DNA from: Larimichthys crocea
Taxonomy: Eukaryota; Chordata; Actinopteri; Sciaenidae
Reading direction: 5' to 3'
NCBI RefSeq assembly: GCF_000972845.2
Contig: NC_040020.1
Location: forward strand, 1 to 64,000
DNA length: 64,000 bases
A model generated the notes under the pieces. It was given only the letters and a program-made list of their open reading frames with translations. It had not been told where the DNA came from and did not search any database. Position 1 is the stretch's first letter. Each line of letters opens with the position of its first letter. The position numbers were made by a program, and so were the translations under genes. Below are positions 36,780 to 47,063 of the stretch, piece by piece.

Positions 36780-37550
36780 TTAATCACCACCTGTGGATCA
36801 TCATCCCATTAACTGCACTGCAGTATTAAACATGGGGAAACAACGCAACGGCCAACTCGGTGTACTGCCACATCAAGCTCAGTCTTTTTGGTTTCTTGCC
36901 ACCAGCCCGGCAATGTTTTTGGAGTTTAGTCACTACCAGACCTCCACCTGTCCCCACACCATCAAAAGTGTTCTTGGTCTCTGGTCGTGTTTGCTTACTA
37001 CTAAAGAAAAGCATTAAAAGAAATCTATGATGCTCCACCAGTGTGACATTCAGCCACACATCAACAGTAGATATACTACCTCTTGTAAGCTATTAGATTC
37101 AGGTTCATTCATCTCCTGTCCTGTCACTCACTGCCTCGTTGAGCTAACGTTAATCTGGCGGCTCAAATCGTGTCTGAACCACGGCGAAGTGAAAAGACGC
37201 TTTGATGTCGACTCGGGACCTTTTCCCAATTTGTACCAGCTGCTCGGCCTTTTTCTCCGACGTGTTTTCTCTCTGCTGTGAAAACACGTTTAGGACAGTA
37301 AAGCCTTCAGGAAATAGAACCTCAGAGGAATCTCCTCCAACAGACTCGAGGAGGGAACTTCTTCACACCTGAAGGTGAGACACAAATATTCTCACATTGA
37401 TGGAGTTTCCTGGACATGTCCCCCCACCTCACTTATATATAAATATAAAACCATAACATAAGATTGGAGTAGTTTTGTGTTTCTTTTCTTTTATTATTTT
37501 TGTGGCTCTCAGTAGTAACTTGGTATCTCTTTACAGGAATGTTGATTCAA
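36780..37550. other. No recognisable gene
   Basis: Intergenic DNA, nothing identified. Confidence 0.4.
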
Positions 37551-37559
37551 ATTTTACAG

Positions 37560-38215
37560 CTAATTTTAGTCCTTTTGTGTCTCTGTAGTTATAGTGTGTC
37601 TCTTTGTAGTTGACTCGTGTCTCTTGTAGTACTTTCTGTGTCTGTAGTTATATTGTGTGTATACTGAATCGTGTTTCTGTAGTTATTTTGTATATTGAAT
37701 CGTGTCTCTTTGTAGTTGAATTGTGTCTTTTCGTAGTTGTTTTGAATCCCACTGTAGTCATGTTGTCTCTGCAGTTATATCGTGTCTCTTTGTAGTTGAC
37801 TTGTGTCTCTTTTGTAGTTGTTTGGTGTCTTGTTGTGTCTCTTTGTAGTTGTTTGGTGTCTTGTTGTGTCTCTCTGTAGTTGTTTGGTGTCTTGTTGTGT
37901 CTCTTTGTAGTTGAATTGTGTCTTTTCGTAGTTGTTTTGAATCCCACTGTAGTCACGTTGTCTCTGCAGTTATATTGTGTCTCTCTGTTGTTGACTTGTG
38001 TCTCTTTGTAGTTGTTTTGTGTCTTGTCTTGTGTCTCTGTTTTGTGTTGTTTTGTTCCTTCAGTTATATTTTATCTCTTTGTAGTTGAAGCATGTCTCTT
38101 TGTATCTCTGTAGTTATGTTTCTCCGTAGTCGTTTCCTATCTCAATGAAGTCATTTTTGTCTCCGTAATTATTTAGCATACTTTGTAGTTGTTTTGTTTT
38201 ACATCTGTTTGTAGT
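37560..38215 (+). repeat. Degenerate minisatellite of TGTGTCTCTTTGTAGTTG type
   Basis: About 650 bp built from units near 18-25 bp (TGTGTCTCTTTGTAGTTGTT with variants). A longer internal duplication, GTAGTTGTTTTGAATCCCAC, appears at 37733 and 37928. The minus-strand frame 37648-37956 (a Thr/Lys/Gln-rich repeat) is repeat-derived. Confidence 0.85.
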
Positions 38216-38224
38216 CATGCCTCA

Positions 38225-39570
38225 TGTATTTTAGCATGATATGTTACATATATGAAGGATCAGCAGCGAACATCTCAGCTCTGTGACTCTCAGCTCACAC
38301 TTCAGAGACCTCACGGGGCCCCCTGACCTGCAGACCTTCAGTAATCCATCTTTGCACTCTCACATATTTCATCCTGAAAGGGCGAAAAAAAACTGTCGGC
38401 ATGTTTGGACAGAAGTCCAGCTGCAGTAGAATAACTGTTTTTCCTTGACACATTTGGCTGAAAAAGAAAAGTGTTTCCTTTCGGTTGCTGATATCTTCAT
38501 TCATCGTGTCCTTCATCTCCTCCCGGGCTCCCGACTCTGAGCGTCTCCTCATTCTTCGGGAGCCCATCTGGTGCCCCTGAGGTGCAAATCACAGCAGCAA
38601 GTGTGATAATTTTACAAGTCGACACCAAAATAAGAAAACAGCATAACTCAGGGAACAAATGACATGAACTATTTTGCGTGTGAATAATTCATTAAATCTC
38701 ATTTAATAAATCATCTTCTGTAGTGTCGTTTTGAACATCAGGGCCTCCGTACATCGATCAGAGTTTCAAAGTGCTGCAGCTGCTCTGCTGCTTACAGTGT
38801 TTTAGTGCCAAGACAATGAAGTAGAAGCACTTCTGGGTCTTATTGTTGATCACACACAGGTGCTCTCTGGATACTTCAGTTATACTCTGCTTATTCCGTC
38901 TTGTGAGGGGCTCAATGCGTGGATAAAATGTGCTCTCAATAAAAAATGTAAATGCAAAGTCTCCTCCAGAAACGATCCAGGGCTCAGTGCAGGATCAAAA
39001 TGTTTACAATTCGCTTTTAAGACGACCCGTGTAGGTTTTCATCAGGGTCACCGTGTTTTTTTTAGTGCAAGGCTAACAAAGCTAAAGAGATTCTAAGCCT
39101 TTAATGAATCTTTCTCCGTGGGGAGGTCTTCGGCTCTTCATCAGCTTATTTTTAAAGGCTGTGAACCCCCGAAAACACACACAGTCCATACGTTGTGTAC
39201 TTTTTAAGGTTGTGCGCTCATGATAAATGTCTCTAATTGAGCATTTAGATATCAAGCCTGCAGCAAATTGGCTCCAGACAAATAAGACAATATACCGCCC
39301 ACACACACACAGGGCCTTGAACCTATGTGCTGCCTGTGTTTGTGTGTTCGAGGATGCTCTTGCCTCAGGGCCGAACCGTTCTCCTGTGTTTGTTTGAGCA
39401 GAGCTTCAATAATCTCTTTAAGCTTTTAAAGGTTTGTTTGTTCAGCGAACATGATGAATAAATCAGAACAGTTTGTGCTGCACTCAAACACAAAAAAGTT
39501 TAAATATGAGTTCCCCAAAGGGCCAACAGAAGAAGTGACTGTGATTCATCAGACAGCAGTGAATATGAAG
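38225..39570. other. No recognisable gene
   Basis: Intergenic DNA with no feature I can name. Confidence 0.4.
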
Positions 39571-39574
39571 CTTG

Positions 39575-40760
39575 GCTTAGCTGAGCTAACGTAACTGAGC
39601 TAACGTAACTGAGCTAACGTTATGATTTAAAATCTGTTATTTTAAAGTAGAAGAGTTATATAATGTTGCGCCAACATATATAAAATATAAATATAAAAAA
39701 TATAGCTCACAGTCCAGGCAGTCTGGCTAACGTAACTGAGCTAACGTAACTGAGCTAACGTTATTATTTTAAGGTAGAGAGTTACATAATGTTGCCGCCA
39801 ACATATATAAAATAAAACTATAAAAAATATATAGCTCACAGTCCAGGCAGTCTGGCTAACGTAACTGAGCTAACGTAACTGAGCTAACGTAACTGAGCTA
39901 ACGTAACTGAGCTAACGTAATGATTTAAAATCTGTTATTTTAAGGTAGAAGAGTTACATAATGTTGCGGCAACATATATAAAATATAATTATAAAAAATA
40001 TAGCTCACAGTCCAGGCAGTCTGGCCAACGTAACTGAGCTAACGTAACTGAGCTAACGTAACTGAGCTAATGTAACTGAGCTAACGTAATGATTTAAAAT
40101 CTGTTATTTTAGGGTAGAAGAGTTACATAATGTTGCGGCAACATATATAAAATATAAATATAAAAAATATAGCTCACAGTCCAGGCAGTCTGGCCAACGT
40201 AACTGAGCTAACGTAACTGAGCTAACGTAACTGAGCTAATGTAACTGAGCTAACGTAATGATTTAAAATCTGTTATTTTAGGGTAGAAGAGTTACATAAT
40301 GTTGCGGCAACATATATAAAATATAAATATAAAAAATATAGCTCACAGTCCAGGCAGTCTGGCCAACGTAACTGAGCTAACGTAACTGAGCTAACGTAAC
40401 TGAGCTAATGTAACTGAGCTAACGTAATGATTTAAAATCTGTTATTTTAGGGTAGAAGAGTTACATAATGTTGCGGCAACATATATAAAATATAAATATA
40501 AAAAATATAGCTCACAGTCCAGGCAGTCTGGCCAACGTAACTGAGCTAACGTAACTGAGCTAACGTAACTGAGCTAATGTAACTGAGCTAACGTAATGAT
40601 TTAAAATCTGTTATTTTAGGGTAGAAGAGTTACATAATGTTGCGCCAACATATATAAAATATAAATATAAAAAATATAGCTCACAGTCCAGGCAGTCTGG
40701 CTAACATAACTGAGCTAACGTTATGATTTAAAATGTGTTATTTTAAGGTAGAAGAGTTAC
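39575..40760. repeat. 169-bp higher-order tandem array
   Basis: The phrase AGCTCACAGTCCAGGCAG begins at 39704, 39833, 40002, 40171, 40340, 40509 and 40678. The spacing is 129 bp and then five times 169 bp. Each unit nests two to four copies of a 14-bp motif, TAACGTAACTGAGC, followed by an AT-rich spacer (TTACATAATGTTGCGGCAAC). Units from 40002 to 40678 are almost identical. The AGCTCACAGTCCAGGCAG/CTGGCTAAC segment is also present in element B. Confidence 0.95.
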
Positions 40761-40971
40761 ATAATGTTGCTTTAATGCTTTTGTGTTTTTTTATATTTAT
40801 ATATATATTTGCCTCGTGGAGACTGAAATTATTTATTGAAGCCAGTTTTTGTTTAATCCTAAATCAGATTTTTATTCTTCTTTCCTTCCTTTGAACTTTC
40901 TTTGAGTTCCTTCTGGTCATTATCTCTGTGAGCAGAGTTGTAATTTACAGCTAAATTGGCTAAATATGTAC

Positions 40972-40972
<1 letters not shown>

Positions 40973-41012
<40 letters not shown>
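40973..41012. repeat. (AC)20 microsatellite
   Basis: Uninterrupted AC run. Confidence 0.95.
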
Positions 41013-41014
<2 letters not shown>

Positions 41015-41015
<1 letters not shown>

Positions 41016-42240
41016 CTGTTCTTGGCTTCGATCCCGAGGCCTCTGATAATGATTAAGTGTTTAATGTCCGCTTTCGAGGAACTGCAGGATTTCTGTGACG
41101 GATCAGCACTAATTCCCATAACCCCGTTCACTCGCGCTCCCGGATTACCCGATCTGAAATGATCCGTGTTTGATCCCCGTTTTATTACATCCCCTGTGCG
41201 TCCGCGGACAGACGAGCGGCAGCCTCGGGGCGGGTTTGTTAACGATCTATGCTGCACGAAGCTACAGCGAGGCTCGGTCCCGGACACGGTACAGCCGGAG
41301 ATACTTTACCTGCAGCGGACAGAAGAGATGAAACTATAAAAATACAGTGATATAAACTGAATATATATGATATAAAACAACATTAATTTGGACAGATAGC
41401 TTTAGCGAAGTGCTATAACGGAATCTGCCGCTGCTGTAGTCGCTGTTAGCTGCTGGTTTCAGAGCTTTAAGCCAACCTAAAGTTGCTAATTATTAATTAG
41501 CAGCCAACAGGTAACACTACTGAGGTGATTTATTACCTTTGTCAGCCGTGTAGCTAACTGAACTGACTCAGTCCAAAGCTTCGTAACGGCTCTTCAGAAA
41601 CGTACGTCGCAATTAATCAAAAACTGTTGGTGACACATCGATTAATCGACTGATTGCTTCAGCTCTAATTACTGCGTCGGTTTTATATATATATAACTTC
41701 CATGATTGATGACGGCGTCGTCACGACGAGCCTCATAACGTCTTATTGCATTTCTCTGTCTCCCTCCATCAATCACCTCCATCTCATGTAATCAGCTTCA
41801 TCGTAATGGACTAAACCTACAGAACATGTTCATCCATAAAGATAATGATCTGTTTACATGCCCCCATTAGTGCCCCGACGTGTATTACCGCGTCGCTAAC
41901 GAGTCCGATCATTTATTGGGTTGAAGTCATTCGCGCTTGCGGCTCAGCTCAGATTTGAACGGACTGAAACCAACATCGATGGAGGAAGTATTCAGATACT
42001 TTACGTAGGTAAAAGTACTAATACCACACCGTGAAAACACTCAAATGTACTTGTACTCCAGATAATCGATAATAGTTGGTTTATTTTAACGTCCATGTCT
42101 TGGGATAAACTCTGAAGTGTTTTGTATTTTTTTGACCTCACACCTCCAAGAAGACTTCAGAGATCTTTAGAGAATATGAAAAATACAAAACAAAGTTTCA
42201 AAGAGTATCGAGGACGGTTAGAGCTCCGAGACATTTATTC
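41015..42240. other. No recognisable gene
   Basis: Intergenic DNA. A frame at 40859-41287 (minus) includes the AC run and is not credible. Confidence 0.4.
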
Positions 42241-42349
42241 AGTTCTTTCATCGTCGGCTTCCACATGAGTACGACTGTGAATCATCAACTGTTGCGTAAC
42301 GGGGACATTTCACAACATAAACAAAGAGGAGGAACAAATATGTTGTGTT

Positions 42350-42735
42350 GTATTTGCTTAGTAAAATGTCGACGACCACCTATAAATAAAATTCGCAATC
42401 ATATTGGAACATTTACTTGGATTTTATCTTGCACATCCAAGAAGTAACCTCAATGGCTGTGCCTAAAAACTGCAGTTCCTCTAACGTCCACTTGAGGCTG
42501 GCTCCAGAAGTGAGTCAGTCTCCATAAGTCCCCATGTCCAAATGTCCAACTTCACAGCAGAAATAAACATGTTTACAGCCTGGTACAAAAAACAGTTTTG
42601 GTCTCTGTAGCTAATTTCCCCGTTCATGACAACTGTACTGAGGGTGAATTTATATACAACTCACCTGTTCACATTATATTAAGGCTTAAAGTTATGCAGG
42701 ATTAAGAGCGTGGACGCTTTAATTGACAGGTGGTT
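42350..42735 (-). mobile_element. Element A, extended copy
   Basis: The element A core at 42470-42735, plus about 120 bp of extra sequence on its right end (TCGACGACCACCTATAAAT and ATCTTGCACAT). The 49.1 kb copy shares that extra sequence, which shows that the full element is longer than the commonly seen 300 bp. Confidence 0.75.
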
Positions 42736-43324
42736 GTGTTGAACTATTCCTGCACAAGAGCTTCACCTCGCATCGCCTCCACCTGCAGGATGATTTCTAT
42801 ACATTCCTCCAGCTGACCTCGCCGTCGGATCTCTTCCATAAAGGGTAAAAAAAAAGAACGGAGGTGTAACTCCAACTCCTAAACAGAAAAATAAAAACAG
42901 CTGTGATTCATTCTTCTTCCTTCAAATTACGTCTGAAATACAACTCGGGACGTTCCAGCGCTGCACATCTCCGTAAACACATTCCAACACACACATGCTG
43001 CTCCTGTAGTAAACGCTGTCTGGCACAGATTAGGAGAATAAAACAAAGGCCGGCTTCACGAAGAAGAGACAGATTGCGTGTACGTATATTCTCCTGGGAG
43101 GAGAAAGTAAAGGAGAGAAAACAGAAGTGTCTTTATAATCAGAGACATACAGGGAGGTTTAGAAATAACCACATTTCTGACAAACATACGTTTATTTTCT
43201 TGTTATCTGAAATAAATTAAAGTTGAGCTGATCTATATTCAGGATTCACTTGGCTCGCCAACAAGTCAAAAAACAGCCCAATGACAACAGAGATGATCGA
43301 CTGAACTCACGCCACACTGTAGAA

Positions 43325-44306
43325 ATTTGTATTTTTGTGATTTGTTGCCCCCACTGTGGTAACTGTGTTCAGCTGTACTCGAGTATTTGTTCTGGTTACA
43401 TTACTTATGATCACCAGCAGCAGCTGATATCACTGCCTAGTCCAGCAGCAGTCAGCCCAGCTCGGCGTCTGTCTTTCAGCCTTTTATTTCACCAAGCTCT
43501 CACCAACCACTAAAAGTCAGTCCAAACAAATTGCGACTGAATGTATCAGAATCCTTTCTTGGGTTTATATTTTGCTAACCAAGTTAGTTAGTTTAATTAT
43601 GGATTAAACTGAACCAAATGAGTTCAGCAGCTAACATGATGCATAATACTAACCTATGTGTTTTTCCAGCTCTGGTTCTGGCACGACACTGGCTCCGCTC
43701 CTCTTCCCAAAACTCCTGTGGTACAAACACTAATACTCCCCCTGGTGCTCTGAGCTCACAGTCTGGGAAGCCTGGCTAACAAACTGAGCTAACATGAGCT
43801 AACAGACTGAGCTAACATGAGCTAACAGCAGCTAACAGACTGAGCTAACATGAGCTATCAGCAGCTAAAAAAACTGAGCTAACATGAGCTAACAGCAGCT
43901 AACAAACTGAGCTAACAGTAGCTAATAGTAGCTAACATGAGCTAACAGCAGCTAACAAACTGAGCTAACATGAGCTAACATCAGCTAACAAACTGAGCTA
44001 ATATGAGCTAACAGCAGCTAACAAACTGAGCTAACATGAGCTAACAAAACTGAGCTAACATGAGCTAACAGCAGCTAACAAAACTGAGCTAATATGAGCT
44101 CACAGCAGCTAACAAACTGAGCTAACAGCAGCTAACAAAACTGAGCTAATATGAGCTAACAGCAGCTAACAAACTGAGCTAACATGAGCTAACAGCAGCT
44201 ACAGCTGTCAGCAGTTTACTTCACTGTCCATCAGGAAACTCTGTAAATCACAGAGAGTTGAGGCGGAGCAGCCGGAGGACATCAGAGGGAAAACCAGAAA
44301 ACATTC
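43325..44306 (-). mobile_element. Element B, long copy containing a minisatellite
   Basis: On the minus strand this copy starts at 44306 (GAATGTTTTCTGGTTTTCCC) and matches 23032-23140 to the TGACAGCTGTAGCTGCTGTT point. It then enters the minisatellite, continues with CAGACTGTGAGCTCAGAGCA and GTCGTGCCAGAACCAGAGC, and ends at the AGTACAGCTGAACACAGTTA and AAATTTCTACAG end. Confidence 0.7.
43783..44205 (-). repeat. Minisatellite of GAGCTAACAGCAGCTAACAA type
   Basis: About 420 bp of ~23-bp units (AACATGAGCTAACAGCAGCT, AAACTGAGCT), reverse complement of the 27.8-29.0 kb arrays. It is embedded in element B. Confidence 0.93.
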
Positions 44307-44550
44307 GTACATTTGTACGGTTCTCTTCTTAGCTTCCTCCGTCAACGTCCTGTTCGCTCTTTTCTCCTCTGCCATTATGTCCATAGAGGCTGCTGAACCC
44401 GGTTAGCTTCAGCTCCGGGCCTGATAGCGTCCTAACAGCAGCTACAGTTGGCAGCAGTTTACTTCACTGTCCATCATAAACTCTGTAAATCAACAGAGAG
44501 GCTGAGGTTTCCCAGCTCCGGTTCTGGCATGACACTGTCAGCATTCCTTC
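44307..44550 (-). mobile_element. Element B fragments
   Basis: The minus strand reads MAEEKRANRTLTEEAKKR near 44377-44325, followed downstream by repeated pieces of the element (AAACTGCTGCCAAC and TCATGCCAGAACCGGAGC). It looks like a second copy joined to the first. Confidence 0.55.
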
Positions 44551-44639
44551 TTCCTGGTGGTTCCTCTCAAGCTCTGATCTCCAATCATAACCGTCCTGAG
44601 AAGTGGTTAATAAACTACAAGCCGTCGTCCTCCAGAACT

Positions 44640-45630
44640 TTTACTGAATGAACTCTTTATTTAGTTTCAGAATCCTCAAAATTTCTGATTATTTCCAAGT
44701 TTCTGTGAAAACATTCGAGATTTCCAACGTTGTCTCAGACTTTAGGACCTCACTGTATATAATTATAATATTGTAATAAGCTCTGATCTCAAATCACAAC
44801 ACCATCGCATAACAAATCGTAGCAGTAGGTTGACTTACCACAGATGAATGCAGTCCCAAGCTGATGATCTGTGGTATTCATAACAGAAGCATTAACATAC
44901 AAACACGTGTAACGAGTTAATTAACGCAGCACATGGTCATCAGTGTCAGGACAAACAACAATTAACAAAATATGTTAATGATTCTTCAGATGGTGAGTAT
45001 GAAGGTTAATGATTACTCACAGGTGTGTTGTCCACACACACACACACGCGCGAATCAGCTGGAGAAATTAACGACCGTGGCGGTGATGACTGATTGGATC
45101 CGACCCAATTACCGGTTAAAAGAGGCTGAATGACGTCAGACGACATGCTGATGTCGAGTAACAATGATTGTCTCTGACAGACAGAAGTCCTCATTCATAA
45201 ATTAACTGATTAAACAGATAATTAATAATCAAAACCTTCCAAGTTTCAGGCTTTAATTATCAGATCTGTTTCATAATAAAGAGCTAAAAGCAGCAGCAGC
45301 TGTTACATTACGTACTGTGACGGTGACTCGTTGACACGGACAGTTTTGGAGTCTTAACGAGGAAGTCTCAGGAATATTAAAGAGTTAACACAGATCATAC
45401 ACGAGGTGGAAGTCCTCACGTTTGAACACTAGATGGAGACAAATATCTACGCATGGTACCTCTGTGAAATCAATGCAGTAAAATGAAGTACAAGTACCTT
45501 CAAATGTATTTCATGTGAGATCATGTTCGGTGTTTCTGGGTTTCCCGTAATCACATTAAGAAGTAGATTAGTAGATTAATCAAACATTGAAATACTGGTT
45601 GTTGTAAATGCCAAAAAGATGTAGCAGGTG
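44640..45630. other. No recognisable gene
   Basis: AT-rich intergenic DNA, nothing identified. Confidence 0.4.
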
Positions 45631-45639
45631 GAGCTGAGA

Positions 45640-45903
45640 ACGACGCCTGGTTGCTCAAATGAGTCACCTGTAACGACACCCACCTGTCAATCAAAGCGTC
45701 CACAGGTGAGGTGTATATAAATTCACCCTCAGTACAGTTGTCATGAACGGGGAAATTAGCTACAGAGACCAAAACTGTTTTTTGTACCAGGCTGTAAACA
45801 TGTTTATTTCTGCTGTGAAGTTGGACATTTGGACATGGGGACTTATGGAGACTGACTCACTTCTGCAGCCAGCCTCAGGTGGACGTTAGAGAAACTGCAG
45901 TTC
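45640..45903 (+). mobile_element. Element A copy with internal deletion
   Basis: Has the left end GACGCCTGGTTGCTCAAATG and AATCAAAGCGTCCACAGGTG, where about 55 bp are missing, then the usual right half to AGAAACTGCAG. The next ~250 bp (to about 46160) are an inverted match to 49262-49540. Confidence 0.75.
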
Positions 45904-46160
45904 AAATTCAATTGAAGGCAAAATTAAGTATTTTCATCAATGACAACTTTGGAGAGGGCGCTGTTTGACGACGAGGTACGGTGATGGAAACACTCTAAAT
46001 ATAACGTACTAGACTTTAACTCCAAACTAGAGATGCTGTCAAATACTTTGAATATCCTGAAGTATCTGTATGTTTACGTATGGGGACTGACTCTCTTTAT
46101 TTCATAAAGTTCAGGTTGGGAACCACACATGTAGAACACATTGACACTTTTCATATTTTA
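45904..46160 (+). repeat. Right arm of an inverted duplication with 49262-49540
   Basis: AATTCAATTGAAGGCAAAAT, CTGTTTGACGACGAGGTACG and AAAGTTCAGGTTGGGAACCA all recur as reverse complements at 49262-49540. With the adjoining element A copies the inverted pair is about 0.5 kb per arm. Confidence 0.8.
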
Positions 46161-46164
46161 TTGT

Positions 46165-46996
46165 TTTTTCCCCACTGTTAATTAATTAACTAATTAATGA
46201 AGTTAAACCCCACGTTCATTTTTTTTTTTTCCACAGGATGCTCTGTGGTCACCTCAGCTGTCAATCATGTCTCTAAATCCCGCCTCCGGCGCGGACACAC
46301 CCATTTCCTCACCGGCGTTTCATACACCCATATTTGGTATGATCTTCACGCGCGCAGGTCTGGTCCTTGTCTGTGTGTGTGTGTGTGTGCGCGTGCAGCT
46401 GCGTGTGAAAGGTTACAGCGGGGTGAAGATAACATCAAACACCGCGTGTCCGCGTGCTGTCTGTGCGTGATATACGCGTCTCTGCACGCGCCTGTGTGTG
46501 TGTGTGTGTGTGTGGTCCAGCGCTTTTTCTACCTAGTGGGCGTGTGCCCGGTCCTCTCCTCCCTGCAGACCGGTGTGTGTGTGTGTGTGTGTGTGTGTGC
46601 ATGCATGTTTGCACGTGAAGAAAAACCCGCATCTTTCATTTTTTTATTCTTCATCTCACGCACAGGATGATGCGGGACCGTGCGGCAGCTGCGATCACGA
46701 GTGGGTAATTTCTCTCTCTCTGTTGAGTGTGCGTGATTTTTCACTCCCTCCCTCCTCTTCCTCCTCCTCCTCCTCCTCCTCCTGCTCCTCCTCAGCGTGG
46801 AGGTGCGGGGCCACTATACTGGCTGTGTTGTTGCGGCACTGGATGGATCTAACTCGCATGTTGTTTGCGGGTGAAGAAGCCTCGGGCGGTGCACGCGGAA
46901 GGGAGAGAATTTTATTTTTTATTATTTTTTCTACATCCTCATTTGCTCCTCCACCTTCCTCCACCTGCTGATCAGTCACCTCCACACCGTGACGAC
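46165..46996 (+). promoter_or_regulatory. srgap1: srgap1 5' flank and probable 5' UTR
   Basis: CpG-containing sequence with three GT runs (46373-46389, 46495-46514, 46574-46600) and a (CTC/TCC)n stretch at 46752-46795, leading to the srgap1 ATG. I see no convincing TATA box. Frames on both strands here come from the simple repeats. Confidence 0.4.
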
Positions 46997-47063
46997 ATGT
47001 CAAACTCAAACAAAAGCAAGAAGGACAAAGAAATCCTCGCAGAGTATGAGAGCCAAGTCAAAG
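46997..47063 (+). CDS. srgap1: srgap1 coding exon 1
   Basis: ATG with purine at -3 (GACGACATGT). Encodes MSNSNKSKKDKEILAEYESQ then VK and one base of the next codon; donor AAAG|GTAAGA. The family start is a short polar stretch then KKDKE, so this is the right initiator. Confidence 0.92.

Noticed and set aside
37648..37956. Thr/Lys/Gln-rich 102-codon frame
   Set aside because: Translation of a minisatellite.
43783..44205. CRISPR-like spacing of repeats
   Set aside because: Units are contiguous and degenerate without unique spacers, and the sequence is vertebrate.
46197..46971. Frames of 105-157 codons in the srgap1 5' flank
   Set aside because: Composed of GT and CTC repeats giving Cys-Val and Ser runs. 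No homology signal.
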